Positions 51,133 to 59,750 of a DNA stretch of 64,000 bases are shown piece by piece (within the stretch, counting starts at the first letter, position 1; every line of letters starts with the position of its first letter). The stretch covers positions 1,364,001-1,428,000 of the forward strand of contig JAVSGI010000005.1 in the NCBI GenBank assembly GCA_032334235.1, read 5' to 3'. The notes under the pieces are model-generated. The model was not told the origin of the DNA, made no database searches, and worked only from the letters and a program-made list of their open reading frames with translations. The stretch comes from Paracoccaceae bacterium Fryx2 (GTDB lineage: Bacteria; Pseudomonadota; Alphaproteobacteria; Rhodobacterales; Rhodobacteraceae). The position numbers and the translations under genes were made by a program.

Positions 51133-51924
51133 ATGTTCAGAAGATCCTTCTTGCAGGCCACGGCCATTGCGGCGGCACTGGCGTTCACGGCGCAGGCGCA
51201 GGCGGCGGACCTGACGGTGGGTGCCAACATCGGCAACGTGCCGTGGGAATTCCAGGATGACAGCGGCGCCTTCGTCGGGTTCGAGATCGATCTGGCGACC
51301 GAGATCGCCGCACGTCTGGGGCGCGACCTGAAACTGGAGAACATTCCGTTCAACGGCCTGTTCTCGGCGGTGCAGTCGGGGCGGATCGACATGGCGATGT
51401 CGTCGATCACCATCACCCAGAAGCGGCTTGCCGAGGTCAGCTTTGCCCAGGCCTATTATGACAGCGACCAGTCGCTGACCGTCACGGCGGCCAGCGGGCT
51501 CAAGGGGCTGGCCGACATGTCGGGCAAGATCATCGGCGTCGATACCGGATCGACCGGTGACATGTGGGCGACCGAGAATCAGGCGAAATACGGCCTTGCC
51601 GAGATCCGCCGCTACGAGGGGCTGGCGCCTGCGATGCTCGATCTGGTCAACGGCCGGGTCGATGGCTACATCAGCGACATTCCGGCCCTGCAATATTATG
51701 CCAAGGACAAGCCCGAGCTGCTGGTGGCCGAGCGCATCCTGACCGGCGAGCAATATTCGATGATGTTCGCCAAGGACGCCCCGCTGGCGGCCGAGGTGTC
51801 CGCGATCCTGACCACGCTGAAACAGGAAGGCTTTGTCGCAGCGACCCACAAGAAGTGGTTCGGCGCCGACCCCGAGCCCGCGACCTCGACCGCGACCGTG
51901 CTCGACATGCCGAAACTGCAATAA
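51133..51924 (+). CDS. Periplasmic amino-acid-binding protein of an ABC transporter
   Basis: 263 residues. Signal peptide 1-25 (MFRRSFLQATAIAAALAFTA, cut after AQA). SBP_bac_3 fold with VGFEIDLATEIAARLGRDLK, RIDMAMSSITITQKRLAEVS and GVDTGSTGDMW. It would bind a polar amino acid in the periplasm. Likely ligand inferred only from the neighbouring PLP enzyme (possibly cystine or another sulfur amino acid). Confidence 0.9.
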   Translation: MFRRSFLQATAIAAALAFTAQAQAADLTVGANIGNVPWEFQDDSGAFVGFEIDLATEIAARLGRDLKLENIPFNGLFSAVQSGRIDMAMSSITITQKRLAEVSFAQAYYDSDQSLTVTAASGLKGLADMSGKIIGVDTGSTGDMWATENQAKYGLAEIRRYEGLAPAMLDLVNGRVDGYISDIPALQYYAKDKPELLVAERILTGEQYSMMFAKDAPLAAEVSAILTTLKQEGFVAATHKKWFGADPEPATSTATVLDMPKLQ

Positions 51925-51975
51925 GGCAGGCGCGGCGCCGGGCTCCCCCGCCGCCGCAACCGCAAGGGGCCGGGC

Positions 51976-52647
51976 ATGGAACTGATTGATACCTTCTTCA
52001 ATGTGCCGGTCCTGATCCGCACCTTTCCGCTGCTGTTGTCGGGGCTGTGGATCACCCTGCAGATCGGGGCCGTCAGCATTCTGGCCGGGCTGGGCCTGGG
52101 GCTGGGGCTTGCGCTGGTGCGGCTTTACGCGCCGCGCTGGATGCAGGTCCTGGCCAGGATCTACATCAACTTCATGCGCTCGATCCCGCTGCTGGTGCTG
52201 CTGATCCTGATCTATTACGCGCTGCCCTTCGTCGGCATCCGGCTGTCGCCGTTCCTGTCGGCGGTGTCGGCGCTGTCGCTGGTCTCGGCGGCCTATACCG
52301 CCGAGATCTTCCGCGCCGGGATCGAGGCGATCCCGCGCGGGCAGTTCGAGGCGTCGGCGGCGCTGGGGCTGGGCTACCGGCACACCATGGTCAAGGTGAT
52401 ACTGCCGCAGGCGATCCGCATCGTGATTCCGCCGCTGACCAACAACTGCATCAACGTGATGAAGGATACCGCGCTCGCCTCGGTGGTGGCGATGCCGGAC
52501 CTGCTGAAACAGGCGACGCAGGCGCAGGCGCTGGCCGCCAACCCCAGCCCGCTGATCGGGGCTGCGATCCTTTACGTGCTGCTGCTGTGGCCGCTGGTCG
52601 AGATCGTGGCCCGGCTGGAAAAACGCTACGCGGCAGGCAGGCGCTAG
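51976..52647 (+). CDS. ABC transporter permease, polar amino acid type
   Basis: 223 residues with about five membrane helices. HisMQ-type N-terminus (LSGLWITLQIGAVSILAGLG) and the EAA loop (EASAALGLGYRHTMVKVILP) that contacts the ATPase. A single permease would act as homodimer. No ATPase gene lies nearby, so it must borrow one encoded elsewhere. Confidence 0.9.
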   Translation: MELIDTFFNVPVLIRTFPLLLSGLWITLQIGAVSILAGLGLGLGLALVRLYAPRWMQVLARIYINFMRSIPLLVLLILIYYALPFVGIRLSPFLSAVSALSLVSAAYTAEIFRAGIEAIPRGQFEASAALGLGYRHTMVKVILPQAIRIVIPPLTNNCINVMKDTALASVVAMPDLLKQATQAQALAANPSPLIGAAILYVLLLWPLVEIVARLEKRYAAGRR

Positions 52648-52703
52648 GCGGACGACATTCCCGGCGCGGGGCATCCCCGCCGCCCCTGACACGGAGACGA
52701 GCC

Positions 52704-53939
52704 TTGACCAAACCCCTTGATCTGGACCATGTGCGCCGCCAGTTCCCCGGCCTGTCGCTGGGCTGGACGCTGTTCGACAATGCCGGCGGGTCGCAGATCC
52801 TGCGCGGCGCGGTGGAGCGGATGACCGACTTCCTGCTGACGCGCAACGTGCAGATCGGCGGCAGCTACGAGTTGTCGCTGGCCGCCGCCGCCGCGCTGCG
52901 CGACGGGCGCGAGGCGGCGCGGATGCTGATGAACGCCGAACGGGCAGAGGAGATCGTGTTCGGCCCCTCGACCACGGTGCTGATGCAGAACCTGGCCCGC
53001 GCGATGCGCAGCCAGCTTTCACCGGGCGACGAGGTGATCGTGTCGATGGCCGACCACGAATCCAACATCGGGCCCTGGGTCGGCCTGCGCGAGTTCGGCA
53101 TCACGGTGAAGGTCTGGCCGCTGAACCACGAGACGCTGGCGCTGGATCTGGAGGATCTGGGTGCGATCATGACCGCGCGGACCAGGCTGGTCTGCGTCAC
53201 GCATGTCTCGAACATTCTGGGCCAGGTGCAGCCGGTGGCCGATTATGCCCGTTTCGTGCATGACCGCGGCGCGCGGATCTGTGTCGATGCGGTGGCCTAT
53301 GCGCCGCACCGGGCGATCGACGTGCGGGCCTGGGATGTCGATTACTATGTCTTCAGCCTCTACAAGACCTTCGGGCCGCATTACGCGGTGATGTATGGCA
53401 AGCATGACCTGCTGCTGGAACTGGACCCGCTGTATCATTATTTCTACGGCCGCGACAAAGTGCCGGGCAAGCTGGAACCCGGCAACCCGAGCTATGAATG
53501 CGCCTATTCGGTAACGGCGATCCGCGACTATCTTGGCGGTCTTGGCGGCGATGCGGGCGGGGCCGCGACCCGCGCCGGGATCGAGGCGGGGTTTGCGGCG
53601 GTGACGCTGCAGGAGGATGCGCTGGTCGGGCGCCTGCTGGACTATCTGGGCGGGCGCAACGACTGCCGGGTGATCGGGGCGGCGCGCAACGAAGGCTCAG
53701 CCCGGGTGCCGACCGTGGCGTTCCGGATCGCCGGGCAGGATTCGGGCGCGGTGGCGCGGGCGATGGACGCGCACAAGGTTGCCATCCGGCACGGCGATTT
53801 CCATTCGCGCCGCCTGATCGAGGATCTGGGGCTGGAGGGCGACGGCGGCGTTCTGCGGGTGTCGATGGTGCATTACAACACGCTGGCCGAGGTGGACCGG
53901 CTGTGCGCCGCGCTGGACATCGTGCTGCGCGGGGCGTGA
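52704..53939 (+). CDS. Class V PLP enzyme, cysteine-desulfurase-like
   Basis: 411 residues from a TTG at 52704 with GGAGACG upstream. Fold-type-I aminotransferase V: LFDNAGGSQ near the start, ADHESNIGPW, CVTHVSNILGQV, and the PLP lysine in FSLYKTFGPHY near residue 220. This YKTFGPH form belongs to the SufS-related cysteine-desulfurase-like subgroup, whose activity is not well defined. It shares the operon with an amino-acid transporter, so it probably acts on the imported compound. Confidence 0.85.
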   Translation: MTKPLDLDHVRRQFPGLSLGWTLFDNAGGSQILRGAVERMTDFLLTRNVQIGGSYELSLAAAAALRDGREAARMLMNAERAEEIVFGPSTTVLMQNLARAMRSQLSPGDEVIVSMADHESNIGPWVGLREFGITVKVWPLNHETLALDLEDLGAIMTARTRLVCVTHVSNILGQVQPVADYARFVHDRGARICVDAVAYAPHRAIDVRAWDVDYYVFSLYKTFGPHYAVMYGKHDLLLELDPLYHYFYGRDKVPGKLEPGNPSYECAYSVTAIRDYLGGLGGDAGGAATRAGIEAGFAAVTLQEDALVGRLLDYLGGRNDCRVIGAARNEGSARVPTVAFRIAGQDSGAVARAMDAHKVAIRHGDFHSRRLIEDLGLEGDGGVLRVSMVHYNTLAEVDRLCAALDIVLRGA

Positions 53940-53957
53940 CCGGGCGCGCCGCTGCCG

Positions 53958-56831
53958 TCAGGGGTGGCCGTGGCGGGCGACCAGATCGGCGCGGCGCATC
54001 CGGGCGATCATCCGGCCCAGCAGGCGGCGTGTCAGACCGCGCGCGCCGGGATAGGGGGCGAGCCACCGCGCCAGCACCGGGCCGACCTGCCAATAGGCCG
54101 CGATGAAAAGCCGCCCCGCGCCATGGTGGATCAGGATGCGGTCGCGCACCGCGCGCAGGTAGACCACGTCGGGGTGGTTGCGGTCGCCATAGGCCGCGGT
54201 GGCCACGAAGCAGCTGCCGCCCCCTGACGCCGGCTCGGGCTCGGGCTCGGGCTCGGGGTCTTCCGGTTCCTCGCCGGGCGGCGGTTCCCTGAACAGGTAT
54301 TGCAGGTCGTCGGGCTGGTCCTCGCCGGGGTATTCGCCGGTGACGCAGCCGCGCAGGTCTTCGCGGGTTTCGGCGGTCATCTGCGCCATGATGGCCTTGC
54401 CGTCCTCGGCATCGACTTCTTGCAGCAGGCCGACCAGCGCCTCGGTGCCCAGTGCGGGCAGGAAGGTGTTGACGCCATCCTCCATCAGTTCAAGCCGGGT
54501 GGTGACGGTGCCGGGGGCCAGATCGTCCAGCACCATGTCAAGCCGTTCGGGGTCGAGCGCGTTCATGAAGGCGGCGAGCGAGGCGTCGTCCATCGCGTAG
54601 AACAGGATGTCGATGTTGACGCCGGTCAGCATGTCGTCGAAGGCGTCATCGCTCAGGTTCGCCATGTGCTCGGCCATCTGCGATGGCGTCAGGGAGAGCA
54701 GCAGTTCGGCATGGACATAATCGTCCGCGATGTCGGGCAGCGCCGCGATTTCCTCGGGGGTCGGGGGCGGCGGCGGCCCGCCGTCGGGTGCGGGTTGCAG
54801 CAGGGCATCCACCTCGGCCGCCACCGGCGAGTCTTCCATGAAATCGCTGAGCGAGGCGGCCAGCGACCCGACTTCGGACGCCATGCCCGGCAGGTCGGTC
54901 ACGCCGTCGTCATGGGTGATGCGCACGTCGTCGCCCTCGACCGTCATGCGGTCCAGCACATCCTGCGCGGTTTCGTAGTGGCGCAGGAAGCTGAGCGTCT
55001 CGCCTTTCGAGGGGTGGAAACCGGTGATCGTGCTGTCGCCTTCGACCGAGACGATGAAATGGTCGGTGCCGCCGTCGCCTTGCAGCGTGTCATTGCCCAA
55101 GCCGCCGATCAGCGTGTCATTGCCCGCGCCGCCGGTGATCCGGTCATCGCCGTCATTGCCGAACAGCGCATCGTTGCCGGTGTCGCCCCGCAGCACGTCG
55201 TTGCCGGTGCCGCCGTCGATCCGGTCGTTGCCCGCACCGCCCAGCAGGGTGTCGTTGCCCAGATTGCCCTCGATCCGGTCATCATGGGCGCTGCCCGGCA
55301 TGTAGTCGGCATAGTTCGCGGCGGGATCGACCATCTGGTCGTCGCCCCGCATCTGCACCCCGGTTTCCGAGGTGGTGAATTCCAGCCGGATCATCTCGTA
55401 GGCGCCCAGCGTCACCTCGATGTTGCCGGTTTCGTCATTGGTCAGCGCATTGCCGTGATGGGTGGTGACATGGGGCCGGGCGAGATAGGCGGTCGGGTCG
55501 CCCTCGTCCACCGCGGTGGTCGGATCATCCAGCACGCCGAGCGTCTGCGCCCAGAGGTGGGTGTAATCGGGCACCAGACCGTGCTGGTCGAGCGTGATCT
55601 CCATCGGCTGGTCGGTGCGCGACGACAGGAAGATCACGGTATGGTCGGCATCGGCAAAGGCGTGCATCACCAACTGGTCGCGGTGGCCTTCGGGGCGGTC
55701 TTCGGGGGCGGTGCCGATGTATTCGCGCAGTTCGATCGGCGTGTCGGCCGACAGCACATGGGTGCCGGGCAGGGTTTCGGCCATCATGCGGAACGCCTCG
55801 CCCGCCGCCGTCAGGGTGGTGGCATAGCCGCCCGGCGCATCCGCATCGGGTGTCAGCGTGGAAAGGCGGCTGTGCAGGTTGAGGTATTGCGTGCCCCAGA
55901 CGGTGGCGTAATCGACGCCTTCCTCCAGCATGGTCTGCATCTGCTCGACCAGCGCCGAGGCCTGCGTCAGCCCGGTTTCGGCCACCTGGGTGGACCGGAT
56001 GTTCCATTCGGACACGAAGTATTCCAGCGGGCCGAAGCCCGGGGCATTGGCGAAATCGTCCATCCGGTTGAAGGCGTTGTCGAAATCGTCGATCCGTTCG
56101 TAATGCTGCGGGTAGTAGTGCTGGATCACGGTGTCGATCGCCGCCCGGGCCGGATCGTCCAGCCCGGCGATCACCGCGGCGTTTTCCGCGACCTGGAAGC
56201 CCTGTGCCGCCTGCACGGCGATGCGCGGTTCCTCCCAGGCGTCGGGGTCATCAAGCGTGGCGCGGTGCTGGTCGATGATGAATTGCAGGCCGGGCGCCAT
56301 GGTGTTGGCAACCGTGCCGTATTCCGTCGCGGTCATGCGCGCGTCGAGATACCAGAACTCGTTGCCGATCTCGATGGTGTGGATGTCGATCGGGCCGTAG
56401 GCGCCCTCCATCACCAGGTTCATGCTGTTGAGGGTGTGATAGACGCCGAAGGGCGTGACGGTGCGCGTGCCGTAGGGGTCGTCGGACAGCGTGCGTTCGG
56501 TGGGAAACACCAGCATCGCGCGGGCGTCATGTTCCTCGGCATGATCGGAAAAGGCGGGGTAGGTCACGAAGCGGCCGCCGCCGCCGGGGTCGATGCCGGT
56601 GGGGTTGCCGCGGTCGGTGTATCGGTCCGACATTTCGTAGGTGGCCTCTTCGGTGACCGTGCCGCCGGGAAACCGCATGTCCGTGAAGCCGAGCAGGTCG
56701 TGCAGCCGGTCGAACGGGCCGCCGGGGTCGAGGAAATTCTGCTTGAAGGTCACGTTGGCGCCGAAGTGGTGATCGGTAGCCATGCCTCCGGAAACCCTGG
56801 CAGGGCCAAGGATGATGGTATGCGCCGTCAT
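53958..56831 (-). CDS. Large multidomain protein: glycosidase-like, RTX repeats, helical repeats, CFI-box C-terminus
   Basis: 957 residues from the ATG at 56831 (GAGGGGG upstream). Residues ~1-410 look like a clan-A glycoside hydrolase, with the putative acid/base Glu158 in EIGNEFWY and nucleophile Glu275 in FVSEWN. A beta domain follows, then RTX calcium repeats (GGAGNDRIDGGTGND) at ~514-585. After a PPPPP linker come helical repeats (~690-830) like those of MgtE-N. A PEPEPEP spacer leads to a C-terminal CFI-box (SCFVATAAYGD, ~872-957). No Sec signal peptide; type I secretion is suggested by RTX but no exporter genes are near. Confidence 0.75.
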   Translation of the reverse strand: MTAHTIILGPARVSGGMATDHHFGANVTFKQNFLDPGGPFDRLHDLLGFTDMRFPGGTVTEEATYEMSDRYTDRGNPTGIDPGGGGRFVTYPAFSDHAEEHDARAMLVFPTERTLSDDPYGTRTVTPFGVYHTLNSMNLVMEGAYGPIDIHTIEIGNEFWYLDARMTATEYGTVANTMAPGLQFIIDQHRATLDDPDAWEEPRIAVQAAQGFQVAENAAVIAGLDDPARAAIDTVIQHYYPQHYERIDDFDNAFNRMDDFANAPGFGPLEYFVSEWNIRSTQVAETGLTQASALVEQMQTMLEEGVDYATVWGTQYLNLHSRLSTLTPDADAPGGYATTLTAAGEAFRMMAETLPGTHVLSADTPIELREYIGTAPEDRPEGHRDQLVMHAFADADHTVIFLSSRTDQPMEITLDQHGLVPDYTHLWAQTLGVLDDPTTAVDEGDPTAYLARPHVTTHHGNALTNDETGNIEVTLGAYEMIRLEFTTSETGVQMRGDDQMVDPAANYADYMPGSAHDDRIEGNLGNDTLLGGAGNDRIDGGTGNDVLRGDTGNDALFGNDGDDRITGGAGNDTLIGGLGNDTLQGDGGTDHFIVSVEGDSTITGFHPSKGETLSFLRHYETAQDVLDRMTVEGDDVRITHDDGVTDLPGMASEVGSLAASLSDFMEDSPVAAEVDALLQPAPDGGPPPPPTPEEIAALPDIADDYVHAELLLSLTPSQMAEHMANLSDDAFDDMLTGVNIDILFYAMDDASLAAFMNALDPERLDMVLDDLAPGTVTTRLELMEDGVNTFLPALGTEALVGLLQEVDAEDGKAIMAQMTAETREDLRGCVTGEYPGEDQPDDLQYLFREPPPGEEPEDPEPEPEPEPASGGGSCFVATAAYGDRNHPDVVYLRAVRDRILIHHGAGRLFIAAYWQVGPVLARWLAPYPGARGLTRRLLGRMIARMRRADLVARHGHP

Positions 56832-56998
56832 GTCGGGAAACCCCCTCAAGCGGTAGCAGGATTCTGCATTTAAGCTTAGGGTTGTATCATTCTGATAATA
56901 ATTTGGCGATAGAGCAAGGCTCTAACCTGGATCAATTTGAGATTTATTTTTGTGCAAGCCTTTACAGGCACATGGCCTTGAAAGGGGGGTTTTCGGCC
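56832..56998. promoter_or_regulatory. AT-rich intergenic region before the RTX gene
   Basis: A strikingly AT-rich stretch (around 56876-56960) between the uvrD start side and the RTX gene; it probably holds the promoter of the minus-strand RTX gene, but no single -35/-10 pair is preferred. No gene seen. Confidence 0.3.
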
Positions 56999-59548
56999 CT
57001 AGAAGGGCACCTCATCGACCGAATCGGCAGCGACAACGAAACGGGCCACGATCTTTTTGACACCGGCCTTGTCGAAATCGACATCGAGCTTGTCGCCCTC
57101 GATTCCGGTGACGGTGCCGTAGCCGAACTTGACGTGGAACACCCGGTCGTCGAGCGTGAAGGACGACACGGCGGCGAGGTCGATCACCGTGTTGCGCGCC
57201 TCGCGCGGCTGGGCCATCGGGCGGGTGGCGGCGCGGTCCTGCAGGCGTTTCCAGCCGGGCGAGTTGTAGACATTGGCGCTGGCCGCGCGCTGTTCGATGG
57301 TCGAGCCGCCGCCGTGGCCGCCCTGCATCCCCGCCGCGCCGTAGCCGCCGCCGTAGAGGCCGGGCGGCGTCAGCACCTCGACATGGTCGGCGGGCAGTTC
57401 GTCGATGAAGCGCGACGGCAGCGCCGACTGCCACTGGCCGTAGAGCCTGCGGTTGGCGGCGAAGGAAATCGTGCACAGTTCCTCGGCGCGGGTGATGCCG
57501 ACGTAGGCGAGGCGGCGCTCCTCCTCCAGCCCCTTGAGGCCGGATTCGTCCATGCTGCGCTGGCTGGGGAACAGCCCGTCTTCCCAGCCGGGCAGGAACA
57601 CCACCGGAAACTCCAGCCCCTTGGCGGCGTGCAGGGTCATGATGGTGACCTTTTCGGCGGCCTCCTCGGTCTCGTTTTCCATGATCAGCGAGACGTGTTC
57701 GAGGAAGCCTTGCAGATTGTCGAACTGTTCCAGCGCCTTGACCAGTTCCTTGAGGTTGTCGAGCCGCCCCGGCGCCTCGGGCGTCTTGTCGTTCTGCCAC
57801 ATGGCGGTGTAGCCGGATTCCTCCAGAATCTGTTCGGCAAGGGCGACATGGCTTCTAAGCAGCAGTAGTTTGAATTCAATCGCTGTTAGAGCTGCGTCTC
57901 GCTCTTTGACTGCCGCTGCCCGGTCAATATCTGAAAGCTCGGTAAAGTCTTCATCCTTTAGCCTTTCCAACTCTTCATCTAATTGCTCAAGCAGTTCAAC
58001 ATTGGCTGAGTTCACAACAAACCAATGCCAGCGGTCCACCCCATCGACAAAGGCGCGCAGGTGCCCCGCGCCCTTGCCGCCGATCGCCTTCAGCGCCAGC
58101 AGTTCGCGCGCGCCTTCCAGCAGCGACACGCCCGACGAGCGGGCGGTGCGCTGGATGTCGGCCTGCGCCTTGTCGCCCAAGCCCCGCTTGGGGGTGTTGA
58201 TCACGCGTTCGAACGCCAGATCATCCTCGGGGCTGACGGCGAGGCGGAAGTAGGCCATCGCGTCGCGAATCTCCAGCCGTTCGTAGAAGCGCGGGCCGCC
58301 GATCACCCGGTAAGGCAGTCCGATGGTCAGGAAGCGGTCTTCAAACGCGCGCATCTGGTGGCTGGCGCGGACAAGAATCGCCATGTCGTCAAGGCCATGC
58401 GGGGCAAGGCTGCGGGTGCCGCGTTGCAGCGCCTCAACCTCTTCCCCGATCCAGCGCGCCTCTTCCTCGCCATCCCAATGGCCGATCAGGCGGACCTTCT
58501 CGCCGTCTTGCGCCTCGGTCCACAGGGTCTTGCCGAGACGGCCCGCGTTCCTGGCGATCACGCCGCTGGCCGCCGCCAGAATGTGCGGGGTGGAGCGGTA
58601 GTTCTGTTCCAGCCGCACCACATGGGCGCCCGGAAAATCCTTCTCGAAGCGCAGGATGTTGCCGACCTCGGCGCCGCGCCAGCCGTAGATCGACTGGTCG
58701 TCGTCGCCCACGCAGCAGATGTTGCGATGCCCCTGCGCCAGCAGCCGCAGCCACAGGTATTGCGCGACGTTGGTATCCTGATACTCGTCCACCAGGATGT
58801 AGGGCAGCCAGCGCTGGTATTGCGCCAGCACGTCGGGGTGGGCCTGAAAGATCGTCACGACATGCAGCAGCAGGTCGCCGAAATCGGTGGCGTTCAGGGT
58901 GCGCAGGCGGTCCTGATACTGTTCGTAAAGTTCGGTGCCGCGACCGTTGTAGGCGGATGCCTCTGACAGCGGCACTTTTGTCGGCGTCCAGGCGCGGTTC
59001 TTCCAACTGTCGATCAGCCCGGCCAGCAGGCGCGCGGGCCAGCGCTTTTCGTCGATGTTGGCGGCGGCGATCAGTTGTTTCAGCAGGCGCAACTGGTCGT
59101 CGGTGTCAAGGATGGTGAAGTTGGATTTCAGGCCCGCCAATTCGGCATGGCGGCGCAGGATCTTCGCGGAAAGGGAATGGAATGTGCCCATCCAAGGGAG
59201 TCCGCGGGGGTAAAGGAAGCGCTCCAGTTCGAACGGCGTCTTTCCCAAGCGATCCTTCATTTCCTTGGCAGCTTTGTTGGTGAATGTAACCGCGAGAATT
59301 TCGTGTGACTTTGCCCGTTCAAGCGTGAGGATGTGCGCAACACGAGCCATGAGCGCCTTGGTCTTGCCGGTGCCCGCCCCCGCCAGCATCAGCACCGGGC
59401 CGTCCAATGCCTCGACACCGACCCGTTGAGCAGGATTCAGATCATCTAGGTAGTGTCTGTTTACATCACCACCAGCCCGCGCCGCCATGGCGCGCTGGCT
59501 CAGCGGCACCGCCGCCTCGAAGGCATCATTCTCGTCATCGCCGTTCAT
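56999..59548 (-). CDS. uvrD: UvrD/PcrA-type superfamily 1 DNA helicase
   Basis: 849 residues. Walker A LAGAGTGKTK near 56, VTFTNKAAKEM, motif II VDEYQDTN near 254, motif III DDDQSIYGWRGA, motif V/VI TLHAAKGLEFPVV and EERRLAYVGITRA. The C-terminal RNA-polymerase-binding Tudor-like part is VFHVKFGYGTVTGIEGDKLD. It unwinds DNA in repair. An unusual acidic coiled-coil segment (~508-565) interrupts the 2B region, and the DNA encoding it is far more AT-rich than the rest of the gene. Two more AT-rich patches lie near the 5' end. Confidence 0.93.
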   Translation of the reverse strand: MNGDDENDAFEAAVPLSQRAMAARAGGDVNRHYLDDLNPAQRVGVEALDGPVLMLAGAGTGKTKALMARVAHILTLERAKSHEILAVTFTNKAAKEMKDRLGKTPFELERFLYPRGLPWMGTFHSLSAKILRRHAELAGLKSNFTILDTDDQLRLLKQLIAAANIDEKRWPARLLAGLIDSWKNRAWTPTKVPLSEASAYNGRGTELYEQYQDRLRTLNATDFGDLLLHVVTIFQAHPDVLAQYQRWLPYILVDEYQDTNVAQYLWLRLLAQGHRNICCVGDDDQSIYGWRGAEVGNILRFEKDFPGAHVVRLEQNYRSTPHILAAASGVIARNAGRLGKTLWTEAQDGEKVRLIGHWDGEEEARWIGEEVEALQRGTRSLAPHGLDDMAILVRASHQMRAFEDRFLTIGLPYRVIGGPRFYERLEIRDAMAYFRLAVSPEDDLAFERVINTPKRGLGDKAQADIQRTARSSGVSLLEGARELLALKAIGGKGAGHLRAFVDGVDRWHWFVVNSANVELLEQLDEELERLKDEDFTELSDIDRAAAVKERDAALTAIEFKLLLLRSHVALAEQILEESGYTAMWQNDKTPEAPGRLDNLKELVKALEQFDNLQGFLEHVSLIMENETEEAAEKVTIMTLHAAKGLEFPVVFLPGWEDGLFPSQRSMDESGLKGLEEERRLAYVGITRAEELCTISFAANRRLYGQWQSALPSRFIDELPADHVEVLTPPGLYGGGYGAAGMQGGHGGGSTIEQRAASANVYNSPGWKRLQDRAATRPMAQPREARNTVIDLAAVSSFTLDDRVFHVKFGYGTVTGIEGDKLDVDFDKAGVKKIVARFVVAADSVDEVPF

Positions 59549-59750
59549 CGGGGCACCCTACCCCGGCGCGCTGCCGAGGGAAAGAAGTGTTCCGCGATTG
59601 TTCCCCATGTTTTTCACGTCAGCCGCGATGACCTATCCATTCGCCGCGAATCCGTGACAAATGTTGAGCGCCGGACCTTGCAGGCTATTGCGCCGCAGCG
59701 CAGCACCCCTAGAGTGCGTCGGGTCCGACACCAGCCCCGGGGGAACCACC

